The notes: generated by a model not told the origin, from the sequence alone. Positions 53,027 through 62,233 are shown, counted from the first letter of the stretch. The stretch: 64,000 bases of DNA from Rhizobium vallis (GCF_003985155.1 NZ_ML133687.1:744001-808000); one strand, 5' to 3'. Numbers and translations are program-made.

Positions 53027-54400
53027 CTACAGCAGCGTGCCGCTGAGGATGAGCAGCGCCACCGAGAAGTAGATGACGAGCCCGGTGACGTCGACCAGCG
53101 TGGCGACGAAGGGGGCGGAGGCGCTGGCCGGATCTAGCCGCAGCTTCTGCAACACGAAGGGCAGCATCGAGCCGCAGATCGAGCCGAAGGTCACGATGCC
53201 GATCAAGGCGGCAAACACCGTGATGGCGACCATCTGCCAGTGCGGGCCATAGTCGTAGAGCCCGGCCGATTGCCAGAAAACGATGCGCATGAAGCCGACG
53301 AGGCCGAGGATTGCGCCGAGCACGATGCCGGTCGGCAATTCGCGCAGGAGCACCTTCCACCAGTCGGAAAGCTTCAACTCCCCGAGCGCTAAGGCCCGGA
53401 TGATCAGCGAAGTTGCCTGCGAACCGGAATTGCCGCCCGAGCTCATGATCAGCGGGATGAACAGGGTCAGCACCACGGCCTTCTCAAGCTCGCCTTCGAA
53501 ATGCTGCATGGCGCTTGCCGTCAGCATCTCGCCGAGGAACAGGGCAGCCAGCCAACCGGCGCGCTTGCGGATCATGCCGGCGAAGCTGATCTTCATGTAG
53601 GGCTGGCCGAGCGCTTCCATGCCGCCGAATTTCTGGGCCGCTTCCGTCGTGTCTGAGATCATCGTATCGATCACGTCGTCGACCGTGACGATGCCAAGCA
53701 CCTGCCCATGTTCGTTGGTCACCGGCAGGGCGAGCAGATCGTGTTTGCGGATCAGGCGGGCGACATCCTCCTGCTTCATCAACGGATCGGCTGAAACCGG
53801 GGTTCCCTTCTGAGCCACCGAGAGGATGGAGGCGTCTGGCTCGCCGGTAATCAGGCGGCGCAGCGTCACCACATGCATCAGCGCGTGGCTCACCTCGTCG
53901 AGCACGTAGATGGCATAGACGGTTTCGCGTGAGCGTTCGACCTGGCGCACATGGTCCAGTGTCTGGGCGACGGTCCAGCTCACAGGCACGCTGACAAACT
54001 CTGTCGTCATGATGCCGCCGGCCGTGCGCGGCGGATAGCCCATCAAGTGCTGGATAGCGATGCGCACCGGCTCGTCGAGGCTGGAGAACAGACGGGCGCG
54101 GGTCTCGCCGTCGAGTTCGAGCAGCACGTCGGCGACGCGGTCGTTTGACATGCCGTGCAGCAGCCGTGCTGCGTCCTCGTCGCTCATCAGCGCTAGAATC
54201 TGTGCGGCGTTGCGAAGCTCCGGCCGGTCGAGAATGTTGACGGCATAGTCCATCGGCATGCCGGACAACACGCGCCCTGCGTCCTGGACGGTCAGCGCAT
54301 TCAACGCATCGACGTGTTCGGCGATCGTTGCGCCGCGGCTATTGTTGATGAAGGCACGGGCGGCATGGCCTGCCCGAAGTGGGAAGCGATTGATATTCAT
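53027..54400 (-). CDS. mgtE: Magnesium transporter MgtE
   Basis: 457 residues from ATG 54400. An N-terminal superhelical domain (ILALMSDEDAARLLHGMSND), two CBS domains (MTTEFVSVPVSWTVAQTLDH; KHDLLALPVTNEHGQVLGIV), a connecting helix and five C-terminal membrane helices with PLIMSSGGNSGSQATSLIIR, the MgtE pore signature. It imports magnesium and closes when cytosolic magnesium saturates the cytoplasmic domains. The leader can hide the ribosome site in a hairpin, suggesting an extra level of control. Confidence 0.95.
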   Translation of the reverse strand: MNINRFPLRAGHAARAFINNSRGATIAEHVDALNALTVQDAGRVLSGMPMDYAVNILDRPELRNAAQILALMSDEDAARLLHGMSNDRVADVLLELDGETRARLFSSLDEPVRIAIQHLMGYPPRTAGGIMTTEFVSVPVSWTVAQTLDHVRQVERSRETVYAIYVLDEVSHALMHVVTLRRLITGEPDASILSVAQKGTPVSADPLMKQEDVARLIRKHDLLALPVTNEHGQVLGIVTVDDVIDTMISDTTEAAQKFGGMEALGQPYMKISFAGMIRKRAGWLAALFLGEMLTASAMQHFEGELEKAVVLTLFIPLIMSSGGNSGSQATSLIIRALALGELKLSDWWKVLLRELPTGIVLGAILGLVGFMRIVFWQSAGLYDYGPHWQMVAITVFAALIGIVTFGSICGSMLPFVLQKLRLDPASASAPFVATLVDVTGLVIYFSVALLILSGTLL

Positions 54401-54568
54401 ATAAGGCTCGCCTTTCCGTCGATCCGCCGTAGCGTCCGACGAGCGAGCCGACAGGAGTCGGTCAGCGCACGAGGGCCGCGTACGGCAAAGGCAATCGACT
54501 GCTACTGTCGCTTGGCATCGTGAAGATGGCTCCGTTGAAATCCGCGGAAGACAAGTGCCGTCCACGTG
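54401..54568 (-). promoter_or_regulatory. Structured mgtE leader, candidate RNA switch
   Basis: The ribosome site of mgtE (AAGGCGAG on the minus strand) is part of GCGAGCC, which can pair with GGCTCGC (plus coordinates 54405-54411 and 54443-54449). The stem extends inside with CGTCG/CGACG (54417-54421, 54437-54441). The upstream strand of that stem overlaps a competing hairpin CCGAC-AGGA-GTCGG (54448-54461). Formation of one excludes the other, the usual design of a translational switch. I cannot assign it to a known class. Confidence 0.5.
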
Positions 54569-54574
54569 AGATGC

Positions 54575-54604
54575 TAGGTGGTCCCGAACGCGAAAAAAGT
54601 CAAG
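54575..54604 (-). promoter_or_regulatory. Possible mgtE promoter
   Basis: CTTGAC (minus strand, 54599-54604) matches the alphaproteobacterial -35 consensus. With an 18-base gap a weak -10 (CACCTA) falls at 54575-54580. Transcription would start near 54568, giving a leader of about 165 bases. Confidence 0.4.
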
Positions 54605-54665
54605 CGGGGTAAATGCTTAACGCCAGAATGTCGCACCCCCCCCGCGCCTTGCGGACGTGGATGCT

Positions 54666-55895
54666 TTAGGCAGCCTGCGCGCTCCGGCCACGGCGTTCCA
54701 GGCGGAACGACGCTGCAAAGACGAAGAGGCCGAGGAAGGAGAGTGCCGCACCGACATAACCGGTTGCCGCAAAACCGTAGCCCCAGGCGATGACGAGGCC
54801 GCCGAGCCAGGCGCCGATCGCATTGGCGATGTTGAAGGCGGAATGGTTGGACGCGGCGGCAAGCGTTTGCGCATCGGCGGCGACATCCATCAGCCGCGTC
54901 TGCAGCGCCGGACCGGCGGCAAAACCGCAGCCGACGAGGAAGACGCAAAGACCGAGCATATAGGGGTTGGCGGCGGTCAGCGAGAAGGTCGTAAGCACGA
55001 CGATATTATAGACGAGCGAGCCGCCGATCGTGCCGAGCAACGACTTGTCGGCGAGCCACGAGCCGATGAAATTGCCGGCATTCATGCCGACGCCGAAGAG
55101 AACAAGCATGATCGGAACGGCGCTTTCCGACAGCATCGCCACCTCGGTCGTCGTCGAGGCGATATAGCTGAACATCGCAAACATGCCGCCATAGCCGACG
55201 GCGGCGATGCCGAGGGTCAGCCACACCTGCGGCCGGCGAAAAGCGCCGAGTTCGCGCAGGAACCCCGCTTCCTCGGAAACCTTGTCCCTGGGAACGTAGA
55301 ACCAGATCAGCGCCACCGTCAGCAGGCCGACGAAGCCGACCGAGAAAAACGCGACCTGCCAGTCGAGCGACTGGCCGAAGAACGTCGTCAGGGGGGTGCC
55401 GAGAAGGGTCGCGACGGTCAGGCCGAGCATGACGCGTCCGACCGCGCGGGCGCGCCGCTGCACCGGCACCATCGAGGCGGCAACGAGGGCTGCGACGCCG
55501 AAATAGGCGCCATGCGGCAGGCCGCTTACGAAACGCATGAACGTGAATGTCTCGAAGGTCGGCGCCATGGCGCTTGATATATTGCCGGCCGCAAAGACCA
55601 GCATGAGCGTCAGGAGCAGGGTGCGGCGCGCCATCTTTGCGGCCAGCACGGCAATGACCGGCGCGCCGATGACGACGCCGAGCGCATAGGCGCTGATGAC
55701 GTAGCCGGCCTGCGGCGTCGTCACCGAGAAAGTGTCGGCAACATTTGGCAGCAGTCCCATGATCGCGAATTCGCCGGTGCCGATGCCGAAGCCGCCACAG
55801 GCAAGCGCCAGCTGAACCAGCGCCACTGTCGTTGCTGACGGCAGCTCTTCAGCCGGTTGGCTATCGATGGAATCATTAATGGCGATCTCACTCAC
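54666..55895 (-). CDS. MFS transporter, AraJ/arabinose-efflux-like
   Basis: 409 residues from a GTG at 55895, chosen because GAGGAG lies six bases upstream. Twelve helices; early GIGTGEFAIMGLLPNVADTF and the AAKMARRTLLLTLMLVFAAG loop are typical of the YdhP/AraJ branch of drug or sugar exporters. An in-frame codon at 55943 lacks support. The gene stands alone between mgtE and the divergent lipid kinase gene. Confidence 0.85.
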   Translation of the reverse strand: MSEIAINDSIDSQPAEELPSATTVALVQLALACGGFGIGTGEFAIMGLLPNVADTFSVTTPQAGYVISAYALGVVIGAPVIAVLAAKMARRTLLLTLMLVFAAGNISSAMAPTFETFTFMRFVSGLPHGAYFGVAALVAASMVPVQRRARAVGRVMLGLTVATLLGTPLTTFFGQSLDWQVAFFSVGFVGLLTVALIWFYVPRDKVSEEAGFLRELGAFRRPQVWLTLGIAAVGYGGMFAMFSYIASTTTEVAMLSESAVPIMLVLFGVGMNAGNFIGSWLADKSLLGTIGGSLVYNIVVLTTFSLTAANPYMLGLCVFLVGCGFAAGPALQTRLMDVAADAQTLAAASNHSAFNIANAIGAWLGGLVIAWGYGFAATGYVGAALSFLGLFVFAASFRLERRGRSAQAA

Positions 55896-55981
55896 GATAG
55901 CTCCTCGAGGCGGGGATTTGCTTGGCAATGGCCCCTGGCGCAAGCACGGTCATGGGCCGATCGTTGGAAATGGCGGGAAGT

Positions 55982-55995
55982 GGAGAGATCTCTCC
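55982..55995. promoter_or_regulatory. GGAGAGATCTCTCC palindrome
   Basis: A perfect 14-base palindrome in the gap between the divergent MFS and lipid kinase genes, 87 bases before the MFS start. It is a plausible operator; no adjacent regulator gene. Confidence 0.4.
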
Positions 55996-56196
55996 GATAT
56001 ATGATCTATCCGTGATGCATCGGCAGGCGTCGAGTGCATTTTTCGCAGTGCAGCGTCCTGCTATGTGCATATGTCCGTTGCAGTATTTGCATTTCTGCCA
56101 TTTTTCGGGGGAAGCGCCGGCGCTTGAAATCGCCGATACCGCAACCATCTCAGGGGCAAAGGCAGGATCATTTCCGCGCCAGAGACAGGAGCCCTC

Positions 56197-57141
56197 ATGA
56201 AGCTTGTAGGCTTTTTTAATCGCGACGGCGGTACCTTCAAGACCACCGACATGCTGGCCTACGAAAAGAGGGCGGAGGAGGCATTCCGCGACGCGGGGCA
56301 CGATTTCGACGCCATCGTCTTCTCCGGAAAGGAAATCATTCCCGCCATGGAGCGGGCGGCCAAGCGCGACGATATCGACGGGATCGTCGCCGGCGGCGGC
56401 GACGGCACGATTTCGGCGGCGGCATCGATCGCCTGGAAGAACGGAATTGCGCTTGGTGTCGTGCCGGCCGGCACCATGAACCTCTTTGCCCGCTCGCTGC
56501 GCGTGCCGCTCGATATCTGGCAGGCGCTCGATGTGCTTGCCACCGGCGAGATTGACAACGTCGATATCGCCAGCGCCAACGGCCGGCCCTTCATCCATCA
56601 GTTTTCTGCTGGCCTGCATGCCCGCATGGTGCGCTACCGCAACGCCTACAGCTATCGCTCCCGGCTGGGCAAGATCAGGGCGAGCACGAAGGCGGCCTTG
56701 GGCGTCGTGTTCAATCCGCCGGAGTTCGAGGTCGAGTTCGAGGCGGCCGGCATGCGCGAGCGCCGCTGGGTATCGGCGATCTCCGTCTCCAACAATCCCT
56801 TCGGCGAGAATGCGCTGCTTTACGCCGACAATCTGCGAAGCGGGGAACTCGGCTTCTACACGGCAAATCCGCTAAAGCCCCTCGGCGTCGCCCGTCTCGC
56901 CATCGACATGCTGCGTGGCAAGGTCCGCGAGAATGCCGACGTCATGGTGATGCATCCGGCCGAGGTGCATCTCCATTTCCCCAAACTACGCTCCAAGGCC
57001 AATTGCGTCATGGATGGCGAGCTATTGCCGCTTCAACGCAACGTCTCGATCCGGCTTCATCCCGGCGAATTGAAGGTCTTGGTCAAGCAGGGTCTCGCTG
57101 CCCAGGTGAATGCGGACGAACGCCGCGAGCCGGCTGCGTAA
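56197..57141 (+). CDS. Diacylglycerol kinase-family lipid kinase
   Basis: 314 residues. GIVAGGGDGTISAAASIAWK (63-82) is the nucleotide-binding glycine motif of the DAGK catalytic domain, and GVVPAGTMNLFARSLRVPLD (about 88-107) the following conserved block. The C-terminal beta-sandwich ends CVMDGELLPLQ. Relatives phosphorylate diacylglycerol, sphingoid or other lipids (YegS/BmrU/DgkB). AGGAG upstream. It is convergent with the glutamine-synthetase-like gene; the substrate is not known. Confidence 0.88.
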   Translation: MKLVGFFNRDGGTFKTTDMLAYEKRAEEAFRDAGHDFDAIVFSGKEIIPAMERAAKRDDIDGIVAGGGDGTISAAASIAWKNGIALGVVPAGTMNLFARSLRVPLDIWQALDVLATGEIDNVDIASANGRPFIHQFSAGLHARMVRYRNAYSYRSRLGKIRASTKAALGVVFNPPEFEVEFEAAGMRERRWVSAISVSNNPFGENALLYADNLRSGELGFYTANPLKPLGVARLAIDMLRGKVRENADVMVMHPAEVHLHFPKLRSKANCVMDGELLPLQRNVSIRLHPGELKVLVKQGLAAQVNADERREPAA

Positions 57142-57162
57142 GCCGGCCTGTCGCTCGAGGGA

Positions 57163-58515
57163 TTAGAGCCGCGGCAGATAAGTGCGATAGTCGAAATCGG
57201 AGACGGTGCGCAGATGCGCGAGCGCCTCCTTGCGCTTGGTATCGCCATAGAGCGCCTGATAGCGGGCGCCGAAGATATCGGCGATGAAGGGCGAGGCGCG
57301 GAAGGTCTCGACGGCGCTCAGGAAGTCATGCGTCAGCCGCGCGGTATTTGCAGGCGTAAACGAGGGTGTCGTTTCCTCGCCGGGGTCGAGTTCGCCGTCG
57401 AGGCCGGCCAGCATGCCGCCAAGGATTGCAGCCAGCAACAGATAGGGATTGGCGTCGGCGCCGGCGACGCGATGCTCGATGCGCGCGGCCGGCCCATCCT
57501 TGTCGGGTATGCGGATCGCGGTGCCGCGATGGCCGCTGCCCCAGGTGAGATCGACCGGCGCAAACGAGCCCGGCTGGAACCGCCGGTAGGAATTGGCGAA
57601 GGGGGCGAAGATCAACTGCGCCTCGCGCATGCTATCGAGCAGGCCTGAAATGACCGATTTGATGAGCTTCGGCTCGCCGCCTTTGGCATCGAGGATGTTG
57701 CGGCCTTGACCGTCGATGATGCTCGCATGCACATGCAGGCCGGAGCCGGCATGTTCGGAATAGGGCTTGGCCATGCAGGTCGATTTCAGCCCGTGCCGGC
57801 GCGCCGCCTGCTCGGCGATGCGCTTGAGATAGAGGCAGTCGTCGGCAGCGGCCAGCGCATCGGGACGGTGCAGCAGGTTGACCTCGAACTGGCCTGGGCC
57901 GAATTCCGCCGTTGTCGCATCCGCCGGCAGTCCCTGCGCCCGCGCATAGGCCCTCAGCGTCCCAAGGTAGTCGTCGAGTGCGCCGACGGCGCTCATGTCG
58001 TAAAGCTGGAAGCCGTTCGGTTCGCCGCGATAGGTGAGGCTTTCGGGCGGGGAGGGACGCCCGGTTTGGCGCCAGTCCCCTGACATGACATAGAATTCCA
58101 GTTCGGTCGCCACGACCGGCGTCAATCCGCGCGCGGCATAACGCTCCAGCACCGAGGCGAGGATGGCGCGCGGGTCCATGAAGCTCGGGCTGCCGTCGAA
58201 TTCGTGCATGGTGGCGAGCACCTGCATCGATCCATCGGGCGCCCAGGGCATCGGCGTGAGGCTGCGCCGGTCGGGAATGAGCTTGCCATCGGGATCGCCG
58301 ATCGTCAGCGACACGCCGGTGATGTCGTCATTGTCGTCGCCCCAGATGTCGAGCGATTGCGTCGAGGTCGGCAGGCGGATTTCGCCGGCCCAGACCTTGT
58401 CTTCGGCGCCTGATGGAAGCTGCTTGCCGCGCAGGTCGCCGTTCATGCCGACGATCAGGATCTCAAAACGCTTGTCGCCGCCTTCGGTCTTGCCGTCCAT
58501 CCTGTCGCTCGCCAT
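57163..58515 (-). CDS. Glutamine synthetase-family enzyme (PuuA/GlnT-like)
   Basis: 450 residues from ATG 58515; TTG codons at 58545 and 58539, the latter with AGGAG seven bases upstream, are alternative starts. Catalytic-domain motifs include TELEFYVMSG, AEFGPGQFEVNL, GSGLHVHASIIDG and RIEHRVAGADANPYL. It lacks the adenylylation-type C-terminus of GlnA. The group contains gamma-glutamylpolyamine and gamma-glutamylmethylamide synthetases, so it probably ligates glutamate to an amine rather than ammonia. No polyamine catabolic genes lie next to it. Confidence 0.85.
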   Translation of the reverse strand: MASDRMDGKTEGGDKRFEILIVGMNGDLRGKQLPSGAEDKVWAGEIRLPTSTQSLDIWGDDNDDITGVSLTIGDPDGKLIPDRRSLTPMPWAPDGSMQVLATMHEFDGSPSFMDPRAILASVLERYAARGLTPVVATELEFYVMSGDWRQTGRPSPPESLTYRGEPNGFQLYDMSAVGALDDYLGTLRAYARAQGLPADATTAEFGPGQFEVNLLHRPDALAAADDCLYLKRIAEQAARRHGLKSTCMAKPYSEHAGSGLHVHASIIDGQGRNILDAKGGEPKLIKSVISGLLDSMREAQLIFAPFANSYRRFQPGSFAPVDLTWGSGHRGTAIRIPDKDGPAARIEHRVAGADANPYLLLAAILGGMLAGLDGELDPGEETTPSFTPANTARLTHDFLSAVETFRASPFIADIFGARYQALYGDTKRKEALAHLRTVSDFDYRTYLPRL

Positions 58516-58688
58516 GGCCTTGAAAATTCTCCGGAACAAGGCCAAGCTCCTATCTCATCGACTGCAGCCTTTCAATCCGCGGGGGGGCTTTCACCAGCCA
58601 CGCCAGATACCTACCCATCCTCGAACCTCGCCGCGATCGACGCCACGCACCCTCCTGCTTTCGCAATGGGGCTCTTGCCGATGCCAGG

Positions 58689-59219
58689 TCACCGCAGCTG
58701 TTGTCGGATAATGGGCAAAGCCAAGGTGAGAAGCGCGGCGAAAACCATGACGACGCCATAAGGTACCTTCCGGCTCGCCCGGATTTCCTCGATGCGCATG
58801 AAAAAGGCGAGATGTGCGACAGGCAGTGGCACCGGCAGTCGCAGGAGCAGGAGCGTCACGATGCCGAGGACGAGAAGCAAAAACGAAAACGGCAGCATTC
58901 CGTGCCATCCGATAAAAAGGCCGATCGGCAGGAAAAGCTTGGCGTCTCCTGCGCCAAACAGCCGGAACGCCCAGAGCGCCACCCCAAGGGCGAACATCAG
59001 TAGACCGGCCGCGAGGTCGCCGCCAATTCCGCTCGAGGCAAACAGCGCAGCGCCGACATCCTGTGAGCCAAGTATCACGGCCACGGTGCGTAGCGCATAA
59101 AGTGCAACGAGCGCGAGCACAATCGCGTTGGGGATCTTCCATGTGCGGAAATCGGTCCAGGCGGCGTAGAGAAAAACAAATACCGAAAGCGAATTAATAA
59201 CATCGATCATTTGCGGCAT
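58689..59219 (-). CDS. cpaA: Prepilin peptidase CpaA (TadV)
   Basis: 176 residues from ATG 59219 (AAAGGG upstream; GTG 59228 is an alternative). Five to six membrane helices. The two catalytic aspartates are Asp23 (WTDFRTWKIPN) and Asp92 (FGAGDAKLF), as in A24 aspartic peptidases. There is no N-terminal methylase domain, as usual for Flp systems. It cleaves and matures the Flp pilin encoded by the divergent pilA and pseudopilins of the locus. Confidence 0.92.
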   Translation of the reverse strand: MPQMIDVINSLSVFVFLYAAWTDFRTWKIPNAIVLALVALYALRTVAVILGSQDVGAALFASSGIGGDLAAGLLMFALGVALWAFRLFGAGDAKLFLPIGLFIGWHGMLPFSFLLLVLGIVTLLLLRLPVPLPVAHLAFFMRIEEIRASRKVPYGVVMVFAALLTLALPIIRQQLR

Positions 59220-59322
59220 GGTATTCACCCTTTTGGGCTATTATAGCCTGATTTGCAAGTTGTTATACAGTAAATCCAGACGACTGAGTCAGTTTTTACG
59301 AATAGACGCCGGGACTTTGGTC

Positions 59323-59395
59323 TTAACCATAAAGTATAGATGTCGAGAGGCCACGTATAAATCGATTGACTAAATTAGAGTTAAGAGATTATTAA
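59323..59395. promoter_or_regulatory. CtrA-type sites upstream of pilA
   Basis: An exact TTAA-N7-TTAA box lies at 59381-59395 (TTAA, GAGATTA, TTAA), 83 bases before the pilA ATG, and a TTAACCAT half-site at 59323-59330. In Caulobacter pilA transcription depends on CtrA. The rest of 59220-59478 is AT-rich and holds the promoters of both cpaA and pilA. Confidence 0.6.
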
Positions 59396-59478
59396 TAATC
59401 CCAGTCGAAGAGGCGGTCTCGACGACAAGGCGGCCGGGGGGAATTACGGCGCACAACTTATCTGGGAGGAAATTCTCG

Positions 59479-59673
59479 ATGAAAGCCTTTGTAAATAGCG
59501 TACGCGCTTTCGCGCGGGAAGAAGATGGCGTCGCACTCACTGAATACCTCATTCTGCTTGCCTTGTTGGTTGGTGGCGTGATCACGGCGGTGACACTGGC
59601 CGGCACCAATCTGGCTGCCGTTTGGAACGGTTGGGCAGGGTGGTTTACGACCAAGCTGGCCGTCCCGGCCTGA
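59479..59673 (+). CDS. pilA: Flp/Fap-type pilin
   Basis: 64 residues. A short leader ends at Gly17 and the mature protein starts V-A-L-T-E (18-22), with Glu at +5 as Flp pilins require, then the hydrophobic helix YLILLALLVGGVITAVTLAG. GGGAGGAA eight bases upstream is a strong ribosome site. It is the main subunit of the pilus; a terminator hairpin follows directly, so pilA can be transcribed far more than the downstream genes. Confidence 0.95.
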   Translation: MKAFVNSVRAFAREEDGVALTEYLILLALLVGGVITAVTLAGTNLAAVWNGWAGWFTTKLAVPA

Positions 59674-59690
59674 TATTGGCGTTCGAGAGA

Positions 59691-59715
59691 GAGAGGGGTT
59701 TTGTTAACCCCTCTC
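59691..59715 (+). terminator. Hairpin after pilA
   Basis: GAGAGGGGTT (59691-59700) pairs with AACCCCTCTC (59706-59715) around a 5-base loop, a perfect 10-bp stem 17 bases after the pilA stop. Partial read-through would allow lower expression of cpaB and cpaC. Confidence 0.8.
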
Positions 59716-59771
59716 CCCTAAATTAGCATCAATGAATGGATGCGCTCCGTCCAGTGTAGCGAGTAACCGCG

Positions 59772-60689
59772 ATGCGTTCTTCAACGATTTTAAGTCTCGT
59801 TATTGCGTTTGTTCTCGCAGCAGCAGCCGTTTTCGGCATGCGCGAGTATCTCTCCGATCAGAAGGCCCGGCTGCTGGCGATGAACGGCGTGAAGGCCGAG
59901 GAAAGAACACTCATAGTCGCCGCCAAGGCAATGCGCTTCGGCGACCGGATCCGATCCGAAAATCTCAGGGCCATTCCGTGGCCCTCGAATGAAACACCCG
60001 CAGGCTCGTTCGTCAGCATCGAGGCGGTTGTTGGCAGCGATGCCCAGCCGCGCTATGCCATGGCGGCGATCGACCCCGGCGAGCCGGTGCTATCCTCGAA
60101 AATCACTGGTGCCGGCGAACGCGCCACGCTGTCGGCGGCGCTCGACCAGGGCATGAAGGCGGTTTCCATTCGCGTTAACGACGTGCTTGGCGTCGCCGGC
60201 TTCGTAAGGCCTTCCGATCGCGTCGACGTGCTTCTGACGCGGGTCGTCCGCGGGCCGGAAGGCAACGATCAGACCTTCGTCGACGTGTTGCTGCAAGGCG
60301 TCAAAGTGCTGGCGGTGGACCAGACGGCAGACGAGCGCAAGGACGAGCCGTCCGTCGTGAAAACCGTGACCTTCGAGGTCACGACCGACGAGGCGCAGCG
60401 CCTTACCCTCGGCTCCAGTATCGGCACGCTCTCGCTGGCGCTTCGCAATGTTGCCTCTTCCTCTATCGAGCAAACCCGTCCGATCACCGTCGCCGACCTC
60501 GGTGGCGGGGCGATGGCGACGGAACTCGGCAACGATCTGGAAAAGAATAAGTTGCCAGAACCCGAAAAACAAGTGCAGATTGTGGAACAAAAAGTCGAGC
60601 CGGTATTGCCGGTCGAGCCGAAGTGGGTAACGGTGGGGGTCTGGAACACGACGAAGCGCGAGGAGCACCGAGTCGGTCTGATCCAGTGA
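59772..60689 (+). CDS. cpaB: Pilus assembly protein CpaB (RcpC)
   Basis: 305 residues. An N-terminal signal/anchor (residues 1-22) is followed by a SAF domain (EERTLIVAAKAMRFGDRIRS, about 42-105) and a second beta-rich domain (VSIRVNDVLGVAGFVRPSDR; VDVLL). CpaB works with the secretin in the periplasm and inner membrane during Flp pilus assembly. The C-terminus has Pro/Glu-rich stretches. Its TGA overlaps the start of cpaC (TGATG). Confidence 0.9.
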   Translation: MRSSTILSLVIAFVLAAAAVFGMREYLSDQKARLLAMNGVKAEERTLIVAAKAMRFGDRIRSENLRAIPWPSNETPAGSFVSIEAVVGSDAQPRYAMAAIDPGEPVLSSKITGAGERATLSAALDQGMKAVSIRVNDVLGVAGFVRPSDRVDVLLTRVVRGPEGNDQTFVDVLLQGVKVLAVDQTADERKDEPSVVKTVTFEVTTDEAQRLTLGSSIGTLSLALRNVASSSIEQTRPITVADLGGGAMATELGNDLEKNKLPEPEKQVQIVEQKVEPVLPVEPKWVTVGVWNTTKREEHRVGLIQ

Positions 60690-62233
60690 TGTTTATGCGG
60701 CCTGCCGCAGGTGCGGCCGGCCGAATGAGGGGGGCTAACGCAGGCATGGCGAACGGCAAGAGAAGAATCGCAAGGACGAAAAGCCTTGCGGCATTGGCGG
60801 CAGTGTTTTCGGCCTGTGTGTTTTTAGGGCCTGGATTTACCGGCTGCGCCAACGCACAGGAAAAGTCGGTCACCTTAGGCAAATCGGTCCAGCGTGTGAC
60901 ATTGCCTCCGAACGCGACGCTGACGCTCAATACCGGCCAGACCTTCGGCGATCTCGTCATCGGCAACGCCGAAATGATCGACGTGGTCCCGCTTTCCGAC
61001 CGGTCGCTTTTCATTCGCGGCAAGAAGATCGGCGCCACCAATATCTCGGTCTATGGCGATGACAAGTCGCTTCTCGGTGTCATCGACATCCGCGTTGCCA
61101 GCGATTTCACCGAAGTCGCCTCCGCCATTCGCTCCGCCGCGCCTTCGGCCCGGGTTACCGTGGTCAACTCCAACGATCGCATTCGTCTGACAGGCATGGT
61201 CCGTGACGGCGTTGAATTGCAGCGGGTGATGGAAGTCGCCCAGTCCTATTCCGACCAACCGGTGCTGAACCAGTTGCGCGTCGGCGACAGCCAGCAGGTG
61301 ATGCTGGAGGTCCGTGTCATTGAAGCCTCACGCCAGACGGGTCGTGACCTTGGGATCGGTTGGTCCGGGCGCGGCAACAACGGCATCGGCAAGGCAACGA
61401 CCAGCCAGGGTATCGGCGTGGACGACAACGGCAGCTTGGTCCGCACCCTCGTTGACCCCAAGGGCGCGGCAACGGGTATGCTGCCCTTCGGCCAGTTGAT
61501 CGCCAAGGTTCTGGAAATTTCGGGCGGCCGCATCGACGTGGTCATCAATGCGCTCGAGCAGAAGGGATTGGTGCGTCGTCTGGCCCAGCCGAACCTCATC
61601 GCAATGAGCGGCTCGACCGCCAGCTTCCATGCCGGCGGTGAAGTGCCGATCCTGAAGACGACGAACAACGGCACGACGGTCGCCACCGAGACGGACTATC
61701 GCCCCTTTGGTGTGCGGCTGACCTTCAAGCCGGTGGTGCTTGACGACGGCGTTATCAATTTGGAGATCGAGCCTGAGGTTTCCGAGATTGACCCGTCGAT
61801 CAACGTCAACGGCAATCCGGGTTTCATCTCGCGCGCTGCCAGCACCACGGTAGCGCTTCGCGACGGCCAGAGCTTTGCCATGGCGGGCCTGCTGCAGTCG
61901 ATCAATGCCAAAGACATCCAGCAATTGCCGGGCCTCGGGCAGATACCGGTCCTCGGCGCACTGTTCCGTTCGACGAGTTTCCAGAAGAAGGAATCCGACC
62001 TCGTTATCGTCGTCACTCCGCACATTGTGCGACCTGCCCGCCCGGGTGAGGACCTCTACAGTCCGCTCGATCAGACGCGTTCGTCCAACGACGCCGAGCT
62101 TTTCGCGCTCGGTGTCTTGGAAGTCGACAAGGATATGCTCCGACGCTTTCGCAATGGCGAAGGCGTGACTGGGCCCTATGGCCATCGTCTCGACCTGAAC
62201 CAGGGAGGCCAAGTTGCTCTTACAAAACGCTAA
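60689..62233 (+). CDS. cpaC: Outer-membrane secretin CpaC (RcpA)
   Basis: 514 residues from ATG 60689; ATG 60746, with a G-rich ribosome site, would give a cleaner signal peptide. Two N-domains (VTLGKSVQRVTLPPNATLTL, then a BON-like block with DRIRLTGMVRDGVELQRVME) precede the secretin core (VRRLAQPNLIAMSGSTASFH; SFAMAGLLQSINAKDIQQLP and GLGQIPVLGALF). It forms the multimeric outer membrane pore through which the Flp pilus emerges. Confidence 0.92.
   Translation: MFMRPAAGAAGRMRGANAGMANGKRRIARTKSLAALAAVFSACVFLGPGFTGCANAQEKSVTLGKSVQRVTLPPNATLTLNTGQTFGDLVIGNAEMIDVVPLSDRSLFIRGKKIGATNISVYGDDKSLLGVIDIRVASDFTEVASAIRSAAPSARVTVVNSNDRIRLTGMVRDGVELQRVMEVAQSYSDQPVLNQLRVGDSQQVMLEVRVIEASRQTGRDLGIGWSGRGNNGIGKATTSQGIGVDDNGSLVRTLVDPKGAATGMLPFGQLIAKVLEISGGRIDVVINALEQKGLVRRLAQPNLIAMSGSTASFHAGGEVPILKTTNNGTTVATETDYRPFGVRLTFKPVVLDDGVINLEIEPEVSEIDPSINVNGNPGFISRAASTTVALRDGQSFAMAGLLQSINAKDIQQLPGLGQIPVLGALFRSTSFQKKESDLVIVVTPHIVRPARPGEDLYSPLDQTRSSNDAELFALGVLEVDKDMLRRFRNGEGVTGPYGHRLDLNQGGQVALTKR

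Noticed and set aside
54401..54568. Assignment of the mgtE leader to the M-box riboswitch
   Set aside because: The expected conserved M-box core could not be confirmed by eye; reported only as a candidate leader.
54636..54643. Run of eight C bases between mgtE and the MFS gene
   Set aside because: Could suggest phase variation, but it lies outside both genes and outside the likely promoter; treated as a chance homopolymer.
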